64,000 nucleotides of DNA, from contig NC_067295.1 of the NCBI RefSeq assembly GCF_020740795.1, forward strand, positions 124,001 to 188,000. The letters run 5' to 3'. A model generated the notes under the pieces. That model saw only the letters and a program-made list of their open reading frames with translations. It ran no database searches and was not told where the DNA came from. A program made the position numbers and the translations under genes. Below are positions 1 to 15,200 of the stretch, in pieces (position 1 is the first letter of the stretch; each line of letters opens with the position of its first letter). Source of the DNA: Apus apus. Its lineage: Eukaryota > Chordata > Aves > Apodiformes > Apodidae.

Positions 1-94
1 AAGGAATTTTCTCCGGAAAAGTTCACTTGTTAACAACTCAAAATAGTTGTCCAAGGATCTTAGTGCAACTTACAAATAAATTCAAGACACTTAC

Positions 95-247
95 TGTGTG
101 AACAAAAAAGGTTTTAAAATTCTTGGCTTCTGGCCGCAACTCTAAAGACCAGGGGATTTCTCCTTTCAGAACTTTGTTGACAGGATCCACATAGTACAGG
201 TGGGGCCCCTCTGTGAGCAGTAACTGGCGCCGACGAGCGAACAGACC
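95..247 (-). CDS. PDPK1: PDPK1 coding exon 13 (PH domain)
   Basis: Residues 471-521 in phase 0: [20 protein letters not shown] and onward, ending NFKTFFVHT before a GTAAGT donor. The ARRR basic cluster is part of the inositol-phosphate pocket. The final exon, expected to start PNRTYYL as in human, is not in the window. Confidence 0.97.
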
Positions 248-3200
248 CTTGGGAGAGAAGGAGCAGCAGCAATGCAAACATAGCATGAGGAAAACAAATG
301 TAAGTGTGTAAACCTCTGAATGTAACAGCAGTGGAAATAAAACAGCTCATTGATAGGATAGTAGGTTTGGGAGACTTTTTTGGTCTTCCTTTTGCTTTAC
401 CAGTTTGACCTCACTCCTGTTTAGGGGGCTGCAGTGCACTCCTACTGCACAGCAATATGCAGGTACTATTTTATGACAGCATCTTCAAATTCTAACAATA
501 CATAAAACAACTAACTGTACAGAGTAAAGCAAAATGTATTTGTCAAATATTTCAGCACAAAAATCAATTCTCATGATTTTGTGGAGAAAATCAGAAACAA
601 GCAGGCAGTAACTTGTATAAAAGAGAACCTGCATTACTGTAAAGCTGACACAGACTGTCCCTGCTCATTTGTACCATGTTAGAGTTAACACTTCAAGCTG
701 CTCCACTGTCACCTCTGCCTCTCTCAGAACACAGGCACTAGGTGGATCCCGGAAAAACACCGTGGTTAAGGACAATATGGACTTGTATTCTATTTTCTGA
801 TATTTGTGGCTTGCTCCACATGCAGACATCCATCAAGACAAATCATTTAGTGGGCTGTATAAGACTGGGAGGAAGAGCATCCATAGTACATTTACTTTCA
901 GCCTTTTCCAAAAATCAAAAGCACACTGCTAATTTACAAAAAAACAAATACATTCACCAGAAAACACTACATTTAAAAAAAAAATAAACAAAACTATTTG
1001 ACACTTACAAATAAGTTAAACAAGGAAGTTTTAAAGCAGGTTCCTTATCTATGCTGCAACTCTGCAAAAATGTGAGAGATGAATCTTGTTACAGGGAATG
1101 AAGAAAAGCTCTTACCTTTCTTTTATCCACTGGACCCATTTTTAGTATTAAGTTATTTTCTACAAACTGATGCCTTAAAAAAACCAACAAAACTATTAGT
1201 CAAGAAGTAATTCATCCACAGGAACAGTTTTTTTATTATCATCTTCAAACAACTTTTCCTGTCTCTGCCTAGTGTCTCCTTTCCTGCCAAAGAGTCCTGA
1301 ACAACTTTACTGGATGAGCTTTGCACTCTTCCTCATTCCATGTCAGAGGTTTTTTTCTAAAATCTGATGGGGACAGAATCAACAGATTGGTTAGATATCA
1401 ACAGAACATTATCTTTAAAAAAAACCAAAAAAAAACCCAACAACCAACCACTTATGGCAACTGTAAGAAAGGAGCCTTTTCTAGTTCTAGGACTCCATAG
1501 AAGGAAGACATCTCAGCACTGGTTATTAGCAACATTTCTGCCTGTCTTATACTTCACCACATCATCTAGACATTGCAAATTTTAGAAAAATAGTATTAGG
1601 GTTTTTTTAAAAAATAGAAGTCAAGAAAAACCTGGTTTCTAATTGTTTGCTTGACATTATTAAGGTAACTTATTTTTCTGCATTCCTTAGTGCTGTGCAA
1701 ATACCAGATGTGATTTATTCAAAGATCTTACCAAGGATTTCCACCAGCCTGTTTTGCCAGAAGTAGCCTCTTTTCATCCTCAGAAAACTGTAAATCCAGC
1801 TCAAAGGAATTGTTGTCAAGATCATGAATATACTGTTCAATATTTCCTCCTGATGTCTGGGGTGTACTTGTCTCTGGGGCAGACATTGAATGGGAAGAGG
1901 CAGAACCAGAAACTTGCATGCAACCAAACTGACTCAGGAGATTGTCATACTAAATGAGGAAACAAAATGAATAAATTTATTTTATTAAAAAGCTTGTTTT
2001 CCACTAATTGTAGCTTATAATTTAAGAGTGCTTCTGTTTATAATGCTTTTGGGCAAAAAGACAGGCTATTCCCTATAGAATAACAGGCACTTACCCAAAA
2101 AAAGTATGCTTGGTCAAAAGCAAGCTAACCAGGTTTTTTTCCAAACACTCACCTTATCAGAAAAAAAAAGCTGACTAGTTCAAATTTAGTAACTGAATAA
2201 ATATTAAATAACTGAATATAGCAATAGACAAACATACATTTCCATAACAGTCTTCATCATCCTCTGACATAGCAGGTAAATATGCTGTAAGTTTCGGTGG
2301 TGTCTGAAGATGTAGGTTTTCCCACACAATGGATTCAAAGAAGGGGTGAGCCTTAAGAGGTCCATATCCTCCCATTTCTTCACAACCTAATCTGTTGGTA
2401 GCATCTAGAACCTGAGATAATTACAGTTAACATGCATAAAATAACGACAATGAAGGGGTGAGCACCATTCACATTTGCACAGCAGTAGATGAAAACTTAA
2501 ATCCAACTCTCACTGCCCCAACCACACATATCTAGATTATAAGGAGATTGCTTATAATACAAGATGTTATTTGTATGTTTTCTTAGCAACATTTTGTATT
2601 AGACTAGCTCAGAGCTACAGAAAGGAGCACTTCTTTGGGTTCACACAACTTTGTGGCTTTGTTTCTTCATAACAACAGAAGCAAAAACAAAGAAGGCCTG
2701 ACAGAGTACAGCTCATGTAGGTACAGCTCAGCATCACATAGTAGAGATTCAAGAACCTGTGGAAGCTGGTGTCAAATATCAACCTTTCAAGCTCCCTAAA
2801 CCCACACTGTTCTCAGGATGCTAACATAGCCTGGACCTTACCATTCAGCAGCACTGGCCTGGCCACAGAGCTGCCCTGGACACGGACAGTGCTGCAGGGC
2901 CACCAGCAGCGGCTGCATTTGTCACCAACAAGCACAAGAGCCCAGGTTTCCTCCTCAGACCCCACCTCATGCTAACATGTTGGACTGTTGAACTTCACAA
3001 AGCTTATACCATCCAAAATGTTCTCTGCATATTCATGTTAGTGTCGTGGCTGTATCTAACTGATGAGACTGAGCTATTTTTTTATTCTGTCAATCATCAC
3101 ACAGAAATTCTTTGCCTGGTAATATTAAAACATTCAGTAAGAGCAAGGAAAGTGCAAGCTAAAATGCAAGGTAAGTTGATTTACACTGTAATGAATGTCT

Positions 3201-6200
3201 CCTCATGACGTATAGAATACTGTTTTCAACTAAATTATTCATTATACAGCTCAACAGGAATTAATCTGGGTACTTTGTAAATCTAAGTAGTTGAATCTTA
3301 TGTGTAATGCACAGTATTTAGAACCATTTGCTTCCACTTCACAGAGAAACATTCCTTGCACACACTTTAGAATTCAGATCTGAAAAGACATAAGTAATCT
3401 AAGTGCTGTTTAATAATGGATGTTGATTTTCAAGACACTCCCCTATGCAGTCAATAATGCTCACAGTCATTATTTTTATAAAGTTTGCAATAGAGTGCAC
3501 AGAAACTTTGGGAAGTTACAGAAGCTGAACATATTCAATGTCATCAAACCATTTAACAGCAGCAAATATTTACCAATAGCTTTTCAACCAGGTCTTTTGC
3601 CTTGGGAAAAAATTTTTCTGGAAAGTCATATTCCAACTTTATTATCTTCTGGAATATAAGATATTCATTTCTGCAAAAGAGGAAAATATTAGCTCTTGTT
3701 ATTAGTTCTCCATGGTTCCTTCACCTTAACAGTGCATAACCTGGACAAATACTAAGAGAAATCTAAAAGTCAAGTCACATTCCCATAAATCTTCCTCGAG
3801 TAAACAGGTACAATCTTCCAAGCCTCTATGATCCTCAATACTGAGGTGCCTCACACCATCTTCTCATAGGCACAGGTACCTTTATGGTTGTGCTGGTTTG
3901 AGGATTTTTTGGTAGGGAGAGAAGGGCCCCAGGGGTGGCTCGGGTAAGAAGCTGAGAAGATCCCCCTGCTCCAAACCAGCCAAGGAGCCATTAGAGGGAC
4001 AACAGATGCACCTCTGCCATTAACTTAGGAAAGAACTGAGAGAAGAGCTGAGCAGAGACAGCACTTAAGAAAGAAGAGCTGAACTGGAGAGGTGAAAGGC
4101 AGTGCTGGGGTGAAGATCCCGTGGTTGGTGAGGAAGAAGGGAAAGAAGGTGCCCAAGCACAGGTTTCCCTGCAACCCATGGCGAGATGGCTGCTGTCCCC
4201 CTGCATTCATGGAGGAACATGCTGCAACATTCCCTGAAGGAGCCAGGAGGGATGAATGTGGATTTGCTGCCAGCGGCCTGGGATGCTGCAGCTGTGGAAG
4301 CCCCCGGGCAGGGGAGGTGCCTGTTCCCAAAGCCCCCGTGACTCTGCGGGCAGCGCTGGAGCAGCTCCGGGGCTGGTGGGAAGGGCTGACAGAGCAGAGG
4401 TTGGTGGAGGACTCTGCCATGGGAGGGACCCTGTGGGGAAGCAGGGCAGGACTGTGAGGAATCCTTCTTCCTGAGGAGGAAGGAGCAGCAGGAACCACCA
4501 GCCTGTGAACTGACTCTAAACCCCATCCCCTGACCCCCTGTGCCGTTGAGGGAAGGAGGGAGAGAAACCGGGAACAAAGGGATTTGGGCGGGAAGAAGGG
4601 AGGGGTGGGGTGAGGTGTGTGAGCCCTGCTCTGGGTGGGTCTGTGTCCTGTGGGCATCTGGTTAGCGTGAAATTAAATTATTATTTTTCTCCAACTTGAG
4701 TCTGTTTTGCCCAGGACCTTAATCAGTGAAGAAACCTCCTTGACTTTGTCTCACCCATGAGCTTCTAGTTGAGTTTGTCCTCCCCATCCCAGAGTGTGTG
4801 TGAGGGGGGAGTTGAGTGAGTGGCCACAGGGCTGGTTCTTTGTTGTCGTGTTGGGCCCAAACCACAACAACAGTATAAATTACATGTGTAAGCCTAGGAT
4901 AAATTAAGGAATCTCTCTTAATAACTCTAGTCATATCTAAGCATCTTCATTATATCAAAAGGACAAATAAAAACTGGAATGACAACACTGCACCATGAGA
5001 AGCAGTACTTCAAAACTGACAGCAAAGTAAAAGGCAAAACCAAGTCAATACGTTTATGATCCATATGTAAACAATTAGCTTAAATCTCTTACCCAGCTCT
5101 AAATGGAGGCAATCCAGCTACAAGCTGATATATTATACATCCCAGAGCCCAGAGGTCAGAGCTTCAAAAGAAAGAGGAAAAAACATAACATGTTTTCCTA
5201 TAAGAAGTCTTTAAACTTAAAAAAAAAAGTTTTAAGCTTATGCTAGATAGAACATAGCATGAACACACTGGACACACCCGCCCAGCTTAATTTCCACACT
5301 ATTTTCACTTAATTTCTTGACAGAAGAGTAGACTAGCAGCACAGCTTTGGAAAAGAAGTACACAGTAATAATTTCACAGCAACTGACTTGCATGTGTGCA
5401 CAACCACCGAATCTCAGTCAAAAGAATTAATTGGTATATAAGGAGACTACTTATTATCCACTACCACAATTCAAAGATGCATCCAACAGCCTGTAGGTTA
5501 ACATCAAGAAACAATTTAAATAAGGCAATAAATTTCTCATGGGTATCACTCATACCTGGCACACAGTTGAGCTTTAAACCGTTGCAAACCCCAAGCAGAG
5601 CTTAGCAAGATAAATGCAAGTTGATCTAAGTACAAGTCAAAGAAAGATGAAGCCTTTTCTCTAACAGAATGTGACATTCTGTCACCTCTACAGCAAGAAG
5701 TATCATATGAGAATAAGCTTATATAAACCAGAATTAAAATAATTGCATTATTTGTATAATAGAAAAAGTTGCTGATCATCGGTAAGAGAAATCCAACTTC
5801 ACATTACACATCTTCTCCTCAGAACACCTAATTCTGACTGTACAACTCCTGAAGGTAGATGAACTGAGGATAGCAGCACTCAGACAAGAAACAATACTTG
5901 TGAGGAAAAAAGTATTTCAAACTTTTAACAAAACCTTTATACTCAAGCACCTTGTTTATTTGAAACACCAAGCTTGCTTGTTTCCTTTTTTATCCCCTCC
6001 CTCCCATTTGATAGTACCCTGAACATGTCAGTGAAGTTCTGAAATACAAGAGTCCTCACCTTTTACAGGCAGATTTCTCTGTCAGCAGTTCTGGAGAAAC
6101 ATACTGTGCTGTCCCTACAAATGAGTTTGCCCGTGCTGGTGAGAAAATGGAAAGAAATGAGCAAACACAGTTATGGAGAAGCCAACCTCCGGCTTCTGCC

Positions 6201-9200
6201 TCTGTCCCCACCCAATAAACAAAAAACACAAAGGCAATCCATTGCTCCAAAGAACCCACAGGAATTTTATTTCTCTGCCCATTCACAAAACCTGCTTGGA
6301 AGAGAAAAATCAATCAATCAATCTCAGTGATATCTAACTGGATAAAGAAATTAGGCACTTCTGCACTTTGTTAGGTATAAAATCCACCAACACAAGCTTA
6401 CTGCTTTCAAGTAAAAAATTAAGTTTATCAAGTTCAGTTCAGTCTAGTGCTTTTATCAGGCATATTTGCAGCACAATTGATAAGATAATACTAAGCAACT
6501 AGTGACAAAAAAATTCTGTAACCACATTTGAGCAATTCCAATAATCATTGGAATTAAATACAGAAGCAGAGTAAAAACTTAACTGTTTCATCTGAGCCAC
6601 ACTAACTGTTTCTACTCTTGCCTTGCAAATTAAAACTAATTTGAAGTAGTTTAACTTCCCACTATATTTGGTGATATAGCTGGGTATACTACTACACCAA
6701 TATTACCTCTTCTGACAATCTAAGCAGTGACAGTCAAAACTGTTTCGAGATCTCTCAGGGACTTTGTTAGATAAAAGATATAAGATAATGATACTTGAAG
6801 GTTACAAGTTGTTAAATACAGCAAACATGCATTTTCAAAGAACCACTTGCTATGGTTACCTGTGCCACATGATGAAGTAAATAATGCCATACCTTGTCTA
6901 CTATCTGCAGATAATACTTTTGCTGTTCCAAAGTCTGTTATTTGAATGTGCATATCTTCATTTAGCAAGATGTTCTCTGGCTTAAGGTCCCTGGAAAATA
7001 CAAGTTTTCATATTTAAACAGCACATAAATCAAAGCTGCAAAACTGTATAGTCACAAAGTTTTCTTTGTCTAGCTCCCTATCTTAACAATAGTACTAACA
7101 CTAATGAAATGCTATTATGCTCTCATTAGCTTTCCACAAAATCCACGTTTGCTTTAGATTTCACAAAGAACATGTCTAGAAAAAACACCTTGAGCATAAT
7201 CAAATGCATGTTGGTCTCAGCTTTACTACCTGTGAATTATTCCTTTCCCATGCAAGTACTCCAGGGCTGATACAATTTCAGCAGTATAAAACCTAGTACA
7301 GGTCTCATCAAATGAGCCAATTTTGCGTATATATTTCAGCAGCTCTCCATTCTTGGCATAGCTAAGCCCAAAATCTGAATGTAAGTGTAGTTAAGGTCTA
7401 CATTCAAAACAGTTTCTTACATGTCTTAACAACCTAGTACAGAGGTCCCAACACCTTAGCCTAGCTAAATTTGAAGTACTTCCAGTTAGCTGAATAATGC
7501 ATTTAAACTGTACACAGCTTCCCTCAGAGAGAACTATTTGCAGTCACAGCAAGCATTCAACCTAAGTTTAAAATTGCCCCATCATCTTGGAGAGTTCCAA
7601 AAATCAGTCTAATGGTGAATGAGCCAGTGTTCACATAACCAAGGAGTTCTGCACATCTGCATGTGCGTAGGTGCACACACAGCACTGCCAGCAGCCTCTG
7701 TGAAAAACACAACTGCTTACTGACCCCAGAAATGGGCTGATTTACCCTTTTACCCTTGGCACACCCAACCTGAAGCATGAACTTTTGGAGGAAATTCACA
7801 TGATTAACCTTTTCTTCACAAGAAAAAAAAAGCTGACTGCAAACCAATGAGCTTTCAAGATGTAAGTGCACTTTGCAATTATTGCTAGAGAGAGAACTTG
7901 GGAACAGTGACTCAAACAGAAGAATTTCAGCTTTCCATCATTCAGATTATTCTGTAAGCACTGTTACATATTAAAAAAAATATTTCTAGCTGTTCAAATC
8001 AGAAATAATAATAAATATAACTAGCTACCCCTATTTTAAACACAATAACTGGTGTTTTGCTGTACATATGATAAATAAAACACTTTAAAAACATGTCTCA
8101 TAAACCTTCCAACCTTATTTTTTTTTTATTATTTTAAACTTGCAAGTCACCCTTCAGCATCTACCACATAGACAATATAAGTTACTGTTTTATTAATCTC
8201 CCTGTCCTGCAAGCCACCCACTCTGCTCTTTGAGGGGCCACACTCACTCTATTTGCTCAATTTGTGTTAAAAGTATTACTGCAAAAATTGCATTGCAGAC
8301 ATTAAGATATTTTAAATACCTCAAGTTACTTTCTTCATCCTTTAATGTTTCAAAGGAACAAAAACTTGGGATTTTATGTTTTAAGAAAGTTTTACAGCAA
8401 GTTTTAAAATGTAAAGGATACATAGCTTTTCATCATCCTGAAAGGTGAAGTAGAGTTTCACAAAAAAAGGGTGATCCAGGCGGGACATGACGTCTCTCTC
8501 TCGTGTCACATATGGCACCTTGTTTTCTTTTATGATATGACGTTTTTCTAGTATTTTAACTTAATGAAAAAAGACAGAGTGAAAATTCAGAAGGTATGAC
8601 CAAAGGAAGTCCATTTAGGTAATTTGTTTCAGGGGGGGGGGGGTTGTTAGAAAAAAATTAAAATAAAACTACTGATTCTGCCTGTTGAGCAGGTGTTTTG
8701 TAGCAGGACTACTTTGATACTTTATTTTTAAGAAGTTCATGGTGAAACAGTCAATACTTACTGGCATATTCTCTGGAACTTGCCAATTCTCGAGCCAAGA
8801 CAACCTGTTGCCAGAGGAGAGAAAATACATTGTAACCATTCATTAAAGACATACTAACATTGATTTTGATCTTCCCGAGACCAAAAAACTCATACACCAG
8901 TGAACAGGGAACATTATTTAGAGTCTGTGCTGAGCCCTATGAATGCCTTCATTTACAAGGGACATGGTGCTAACTTTCAGAAACCACATGCAGAACCTAA
9001 GTGTTTGACTGAAGCAGTGTGTTCTGGTATACTCAAGAGGCAGCAATTCTTGTTGGATTCTCCAGGGAAATCTGCAAGTCACAAACTAGGTATTTAAGTG
9101 CAAATTACTCTTGATGCACGAGAAGCCTGCTTCCTAAACTCCACAGTAGACTGTACAGGAAGAACCAGAAAAACCCAGCAGTTAGAGATCAACAATCAAA

Positions 9201-12200
9201 AGGTATACACACCAAATTACATGTGAAAGATATGAAAGAGACGTGAAAAGATACAGAAACACTACTTATTGTTTTACAATAGAGCAACTACAAAAGCATC
9301 AAATGGAAGTACTAATTCTTTTAACACTTTGGTAATTCATTCCTGTGCCATGTCATAGATGTGAGAAGTTAGAAAATCTATTCAAGGCTACTGAATACAA
9401 AGACATGGAATTGTGGTTCATTAACCCCTTGCGGGCTGTGACACTAGAGGCTGAGAAAGAAAATTGGAGAAGTATCACTGTTCTAGGAATCTGCCCTAGG
9501 AATCCAGCAGCAGCTTCTGCCACAGACAGGACACCACACAGAAGTTCTTAACATTACAAACTCCTAACCCAGTTCCAATCCCTTATATCAAAATTTTAAC
9601 ATAACCCGTTATGCTATCAAGCTTACATTTGAAAGCAATGTCTCCTAAATATCCCAAGCATCAAGTCATCAAGATGCAATGGAATTTCTAGTGATTTTTA
9701 AAGGTACTTGAAAAATCAGCACCCATATTTAGTCCAACACTTGATTTTAATAATTAAACTTAAAACCACTATGTCCCAATCATTTACTCTTAACTCTGGA
9801 AAAAACAGCTTGAAATCTCAGCAATATCACTTGCACAATAAATGTTTAAGTTCATCTAAGATATCTGGCAGTTCTTATAAAAATTAAAGTTACCGTTGAA
9901 AAAGATCCTTCACCCAGAATTTTCCCAAATTTGAAGTCATCAGGTCGTTTCTTTCGAGGCTGCGGGGGCTGCTGCCCTGTATGTTGTTGCAAGGAGTTTG
10001 AGCTAGACCTTGATTCAGCTGCAGTGGCCTCCATGCTAGATCCCTGTCTGCTGCCACAGGTGGAAATGACAGATGGAGTGCTGGAATCTGCTTGGTTCCT
10101 CACCATTGATGGGGATGAACAGGAGCATAACACCACGCTAGGCTGGATTGGAACAGCATCATACTGAAAAGGGAAGTTAACCCATTATTCCCATACCTCC
10201 AAACAAATACTACACATTTCACTTTATTTCCATACAAGCATCCTATGCAGTCCTATTTGAAAGGGTAATCATTAAAATGTCTTTAGGAGGGAACGTCAGC
10301 ACTTATGTTGAACAACTCTGTTTAGGTCATGGTACACACATATACAGCCATAAATCAAAAGTCTGAATGCTTTAATTCAAGAATGCTTCTTTCAAACTAA
10401 AAAAACCAAGCACCCTATCATCAAGGTATCACATTTCACACCATATTCTCTTACAAATAACATGGTATTTAAACTTTATTTTGTACTTAGAGGTAGAGCC
10501 ATCCATCCAATCATAACAAGTAGTAGTTTTCCTGAAACTAAGAGAACTATCCAGTTACGCAAAGAACGCCAAAATTCACTGGTAACATTAGCTCAGGGAT
10601 GCAAGTTTCAAAAAAATGTAAATGAGCAAGCAAAGAACGAGAACTTCAATGGAGGCAAAAGATACAATTCTACATTTTTACTTGGAATCTCACTTTCTCC
10701 AATAGTATTTCTCTTTAATACACATTGGGGAAGGCAGGAAGAAAAGAGTGAACAAGCTACAAAATGCAGATAAGCTGGAGGGTTTAATAATCAGCAATAT
10801 CTAATACTTTTTTAAAGAATGTTCTCATCCATGACCTTTTAAAACAAGGGAGATTGCACTATTTAAATGATACATATGGTCACACAAAGACATGCCAGTT
10901 CCAAAACAAAGAAACAGATATAGACCAGAAAATAGCAAGTACAAGAAGATACACTCCAAATACTAATTCTTGTAATATATACAGCAAAGAATCTTTTGGT
11001 GCCCTTTTATCAATTTCTCCAAGTAAGACCAAGGAAACTTATCAAGCTGCTTTTCCTCCCTGTTTGTAATATACCTCCATGAATCTGTTAAGACGTCAGC
11101 TTCGTGTTTTACTTGAAACTGGCCAGAAAATAGGTACAATAGGAGACCTCTGCTGAACTACTTCTGACAATAAAAACTCACATGCTATGCAAACAGAGGG
11201 AACATTTAAGAAATTAACGCCTTGCCTGAACATTATTTTTTAATCTCAGTATTCTAACATACAACCAGCAGAATGAAACTGTGACTTAATGAAAATATAC
11301 TAACCTCAAAACAGATGTATCATACAACCCTGACCTAGTCTGTAACATACATCATGTTGATATTCAAATTAATATTACTTGTGACAAAAATAATTTTTTT
11401 CCCATTAATTTCAACTTGATTCAGAACAACTTTCAGCATTTCTATCAGATACATCTTTAGAAGGGACTTGGACTTGCATTCTGTCATGAATATGGATTTA
11501 AAGCATCTAGTTCTCAAATTAGCAATTACTGACTTGACTGTGCTCTATGCAGTAGGGAAAAGTAGCCCTTGTTTGCTGCTAAACTTCTTCCAAAAATAAG
11601 ATACAATTCAGATATGTACTTTGCTTACATATTTAGTGGCATTACAGAACAATGAGACAAACATGTTTCTAAGCCTGCAGACATACTTCCTAATTTGAGA
11701 CAAAGGCAACAAATTCAAAGAGTACAGCTAAGACTCTCCAGTTATGGAGAGTGGAGAATTAATTCCCACAAAACTGAAAATTAACTATTATTAAGCTACT
11801 ATTCTACTATATTCTAAACAGTATCTTCCAAGAAGCACAAGGGAGGATTCTTCCAATCTGAGCACAACCTACTTGCTCCAGGATTTGTATCACTCTTTAG
11901 GGCTTCTTCCAAGAACTATGACTACATCAATGGGGCAGCAGATCAGGAACAGGTAACTTTTTAGTTACCTTTTATTAGACCTTTGTGACACAGTGGAGAC
12001 TCATGAGGAATTGGCCTATAATGACAGTTATTTGCTATATTTTGAACAGCTTTTTTGGGGACAAAGAGGGGGGCAAGACTGGGGGAAGACCTGGAGATAG
12101 ATTCTGCTTTTTGAAAAGCTCACCAGCTCCCCCAGGAGAGCAGTGTATGCCTGCACTCAGGATCAGCCATACAGCATGGCAGAGAAGAAAGTATAGTGAC

Positions 12201-15200
12201 ACTTCTATTATGAAAACAGTACATGTACAATAAAGCATGTGTGCTGTATGTCACAATTCCTTTTATGCAGGTATTTTAGCTGGCACCTTCTTCAGACTAG
12301 TTATTGTCCCTAAAGTTCTAGCAGCCCAGATGAATCACCTTTCCTTCAAACAGCTACTCAGACAGCAGTCTCTATCAACATACACAGCAGCTAGAATTAA
12401 AAACAGATTGTACTCTTTCCTATCAGGAGTGCTGCCAGGCTGACACAAGAATGACTGCTTGACAACTTAAGTGATACCAATATAAGAAGTTTCCCATAAA
12501 CCAAAATACAGTAAATAAAAAGCACATGCACACAGACTAAATACTAGGATTTAAATAACTAAGTGGCTCCCAGTCAGGCTATTCTAGAGCAACTGAGGGT
12601 TAACAGGTAAATAAAGTAGCAGCATTGTGGGGGATCTGATTAGATTCTGCAGCTAGCAAGACAACCTTGAAAAAAACCAAACAAGAAATAAAAACCCAGA
12701 AAATAACCAGAGATTACTGAGGAAAAAAAGGGGAGGAAAAAGGTCTTGGTGCACAGTATCCTTGTATTTCCTTGCACAGAATCTGAAACTAAGTCACAAT
12801 GAATATCAAGTATAGAAAAGTCCTAAGGGAAGAAGAGACAGTAGTAAAGGACTTTGTAGGAAGAGGTTATTTCCAAATAAGATATAACATCAATTAGTCC
12901 CCTAACTTCTGTTTCTATGATTCTATGAAAGTCAAGATTAAGAACAAGGACAGAGGAAGATGCAATAAAGTATCAGTTACCTAAGAAAAGCCAAAACTAT
13001 GGTATGTTGCACCTGAACATTTACAGAAAAGATCACTCACACACTTGTCTTTCCACACTATTTTCATTCAGTATTTTGTGCCCTGTACTATTTACCTTCT
13101 CAGTTTTATTTTAAAACATTCCAAAAAACAGGTCTGCAGAGACTATACATGTTTCTACATTTATGTCTTCACACATGCCAGAGACATAATACAGACTAGC
13201 TCGTCCATTCTAGCCTTGTACAGCTATTCTTTCACAAACATCAAATTTAAGATTCTGCTTCTGCTAGATAGACTTTTAGTGATATAGGAAGCCAATCAGT
13301 GAAGAATTTAAATACCTTTTAAACTGCATCTGCAGTACTAAGAAGCCTGAGAATGCTCTCCTTTCAACAATTGTAAGTATTTCTCAGCAGGCAACCTAGC
13401 AAAAGTACAGACCCTCACAGAACAACAACAGGCTTCAGTACTGCATGTCATGGATCATCGTGGACCGCACCAAGAACCACTGATCTAATCATTCTATCTC
13501 TGCTTTTAAAAACTAGTCTCTACCACCACCTTCTCTCCCAAGCTATTAAGGGTGCTGTTTCTAATCTACCTCAATATAGAAGTTGTTTCCTTTTTAATGC
13601 AACATACTCCGAGTTTGATAACCTAATAAGGAAGAAAATAACAAACCTGCTGAAGGTAAGTGGAATTAGAGATCAGACGTATCAAAATCTTCATTAACTA
13701 ATTTTCACTAAATCACTAGAAACAGGCTTCCTTTTATTTACATGCCATGTGAAGTAAAACCTCATGTTTTTCTTTTCCCCTCTTGCCTGCAAAAAGTAGA
13801 AACAGACTTTAAGAGAAGAAAACTTGAACCAAGCAAAAAGCTCACTAGACATCACTGCATTCTTCTTTTCATGCTTTGCTCGCTCCTCTTTGTACGAAGA
13901 CCCAGCCACATGGAAAGCTCCCAGCTACCTAAAAAGTCCTTTAGCTTTTGGAATCCTTTTTGCAATTCAGCATTTTGACAGCACCATCTCTCCAACTTTT
14001 AATATATCTAAGCATATAGTACACAACAGACAAATCATAGAATGGCTTGGGTTGGAAGGGACTTTAAAGATCATCTAGTTCCAACCCCCCTGCTCTAAAG
14101 CAAGTATAACCACAACTGCAACTCTACCAGCTTTTCCCATCACAAAATCAGCAACACTGCCCTGCTGGTACAGTTCTGTCAACATTAACAGCAGCAAAAA
14201 AATACCTGCAGAGACTGGGCCTTCTGAAGCCTCCAGTACCTTTTGTCATCCTAACTGACATGATACTGAACCTGAAGTGACTGTGAGTACCTTTGCTGCC
14301 ACTGAAACTGTACTACCAAATTCTCATTTCTGTTACAAAGGAAGTCTGTGTGAATAGGGTCCTAACCTGTCGCTTCTCTGGTAACACTGAGCCTACCTGC
14401 TGACTGCATTACTGAACCTCTAGCTGCATTAAGACATAGGGCAGACACGATCCAAAAAGCTCTTCCATCCACTTACCTATAAGAACGGGTTTTTTAGAAG
14501 CAGACCTTGCTGAAGTATTATGTACACAAAGCCACATGAGCTGTACACCTCAACTGGTACGTTTGTTTTGATTATAAACAATGCTGATGGGACTGTATAA
14601 GCTAGAACACTGGAACAACCTTATTTCAAATGTGTTTTATGGTAAACTGTACTACAGGTCTACCAAATGAAACAATGCAGATAGGCATCCATAAACCATT
14701 TGACTAGCATCATATGTCTGAAATGAAGAATACTGTTGACAAAGATTAATACAGGGCACAAATCTAAGTAAAATTGAATACAATCTTAAGCAACTTACAA
14801 TTAATTGCCATCCCAAAACAAGGCTCTCTTCCAGTTCACACCTGTTGACTCTCAAACCAAAAAGGTTTAAAGAATAACTGCATAAATTCAAAGACTGAGG
14901 AAAAGAAAACAATAACACCATCTGGCAAAAAAGTGTATCTCTTAAAGCAACTTACAGCTTTTGGTAAATTAGACAAACAGTGAGACCTCACACTTGTTTC
15001 TACCAAAACACGATTACAAAATATTAAAATATTGTCGAAGAATTAGGGGTAGGAAACACGTGTACAAAGAGCTTAAGCCATTCCATACCTGAATACACAG
15101 AACTAGAAAGCATCAACTAGGAAAAAAAAAGTCTTACTGCCACTAGTACTGTGCAAACATTAGGGAGAAAATCAAAGCAAGCCAGTTTCAGGAGAAAATC

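Larger units (their letters stand above)
248..9893 (-). other. PDPK1 introns 2-12
   Basis: Introns between the listed exons. Apart from the LTR in intron 8 and a 12-base G run at 8632-8643 (intron 3), I see AT-rich unique sequence with no gene. Open frames here are short and show no recognisable domain beyond the PDPK1 exons. Confidence 0.8.

Noticed and set aside
4025..4657. Minus-strand 210-codon and nearby frames.
   Set aside because: They fall inside the LTR-like repeat in PDPK1 intron 8 and resemble no retroviral or host protein domain.
8632..8643. Run of twelve G in PDPK1 intron 3.
   Set aside because: A simple homopolymer, prone to length error in sequencing; no functional context seen.
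12901..12930. TTTCTATGATTCTATGA resembling a CR1 3' end.
   Set aside because: Only the short terminal phrase matches; the preceding sequence does not look like CR1, so it could be chance.
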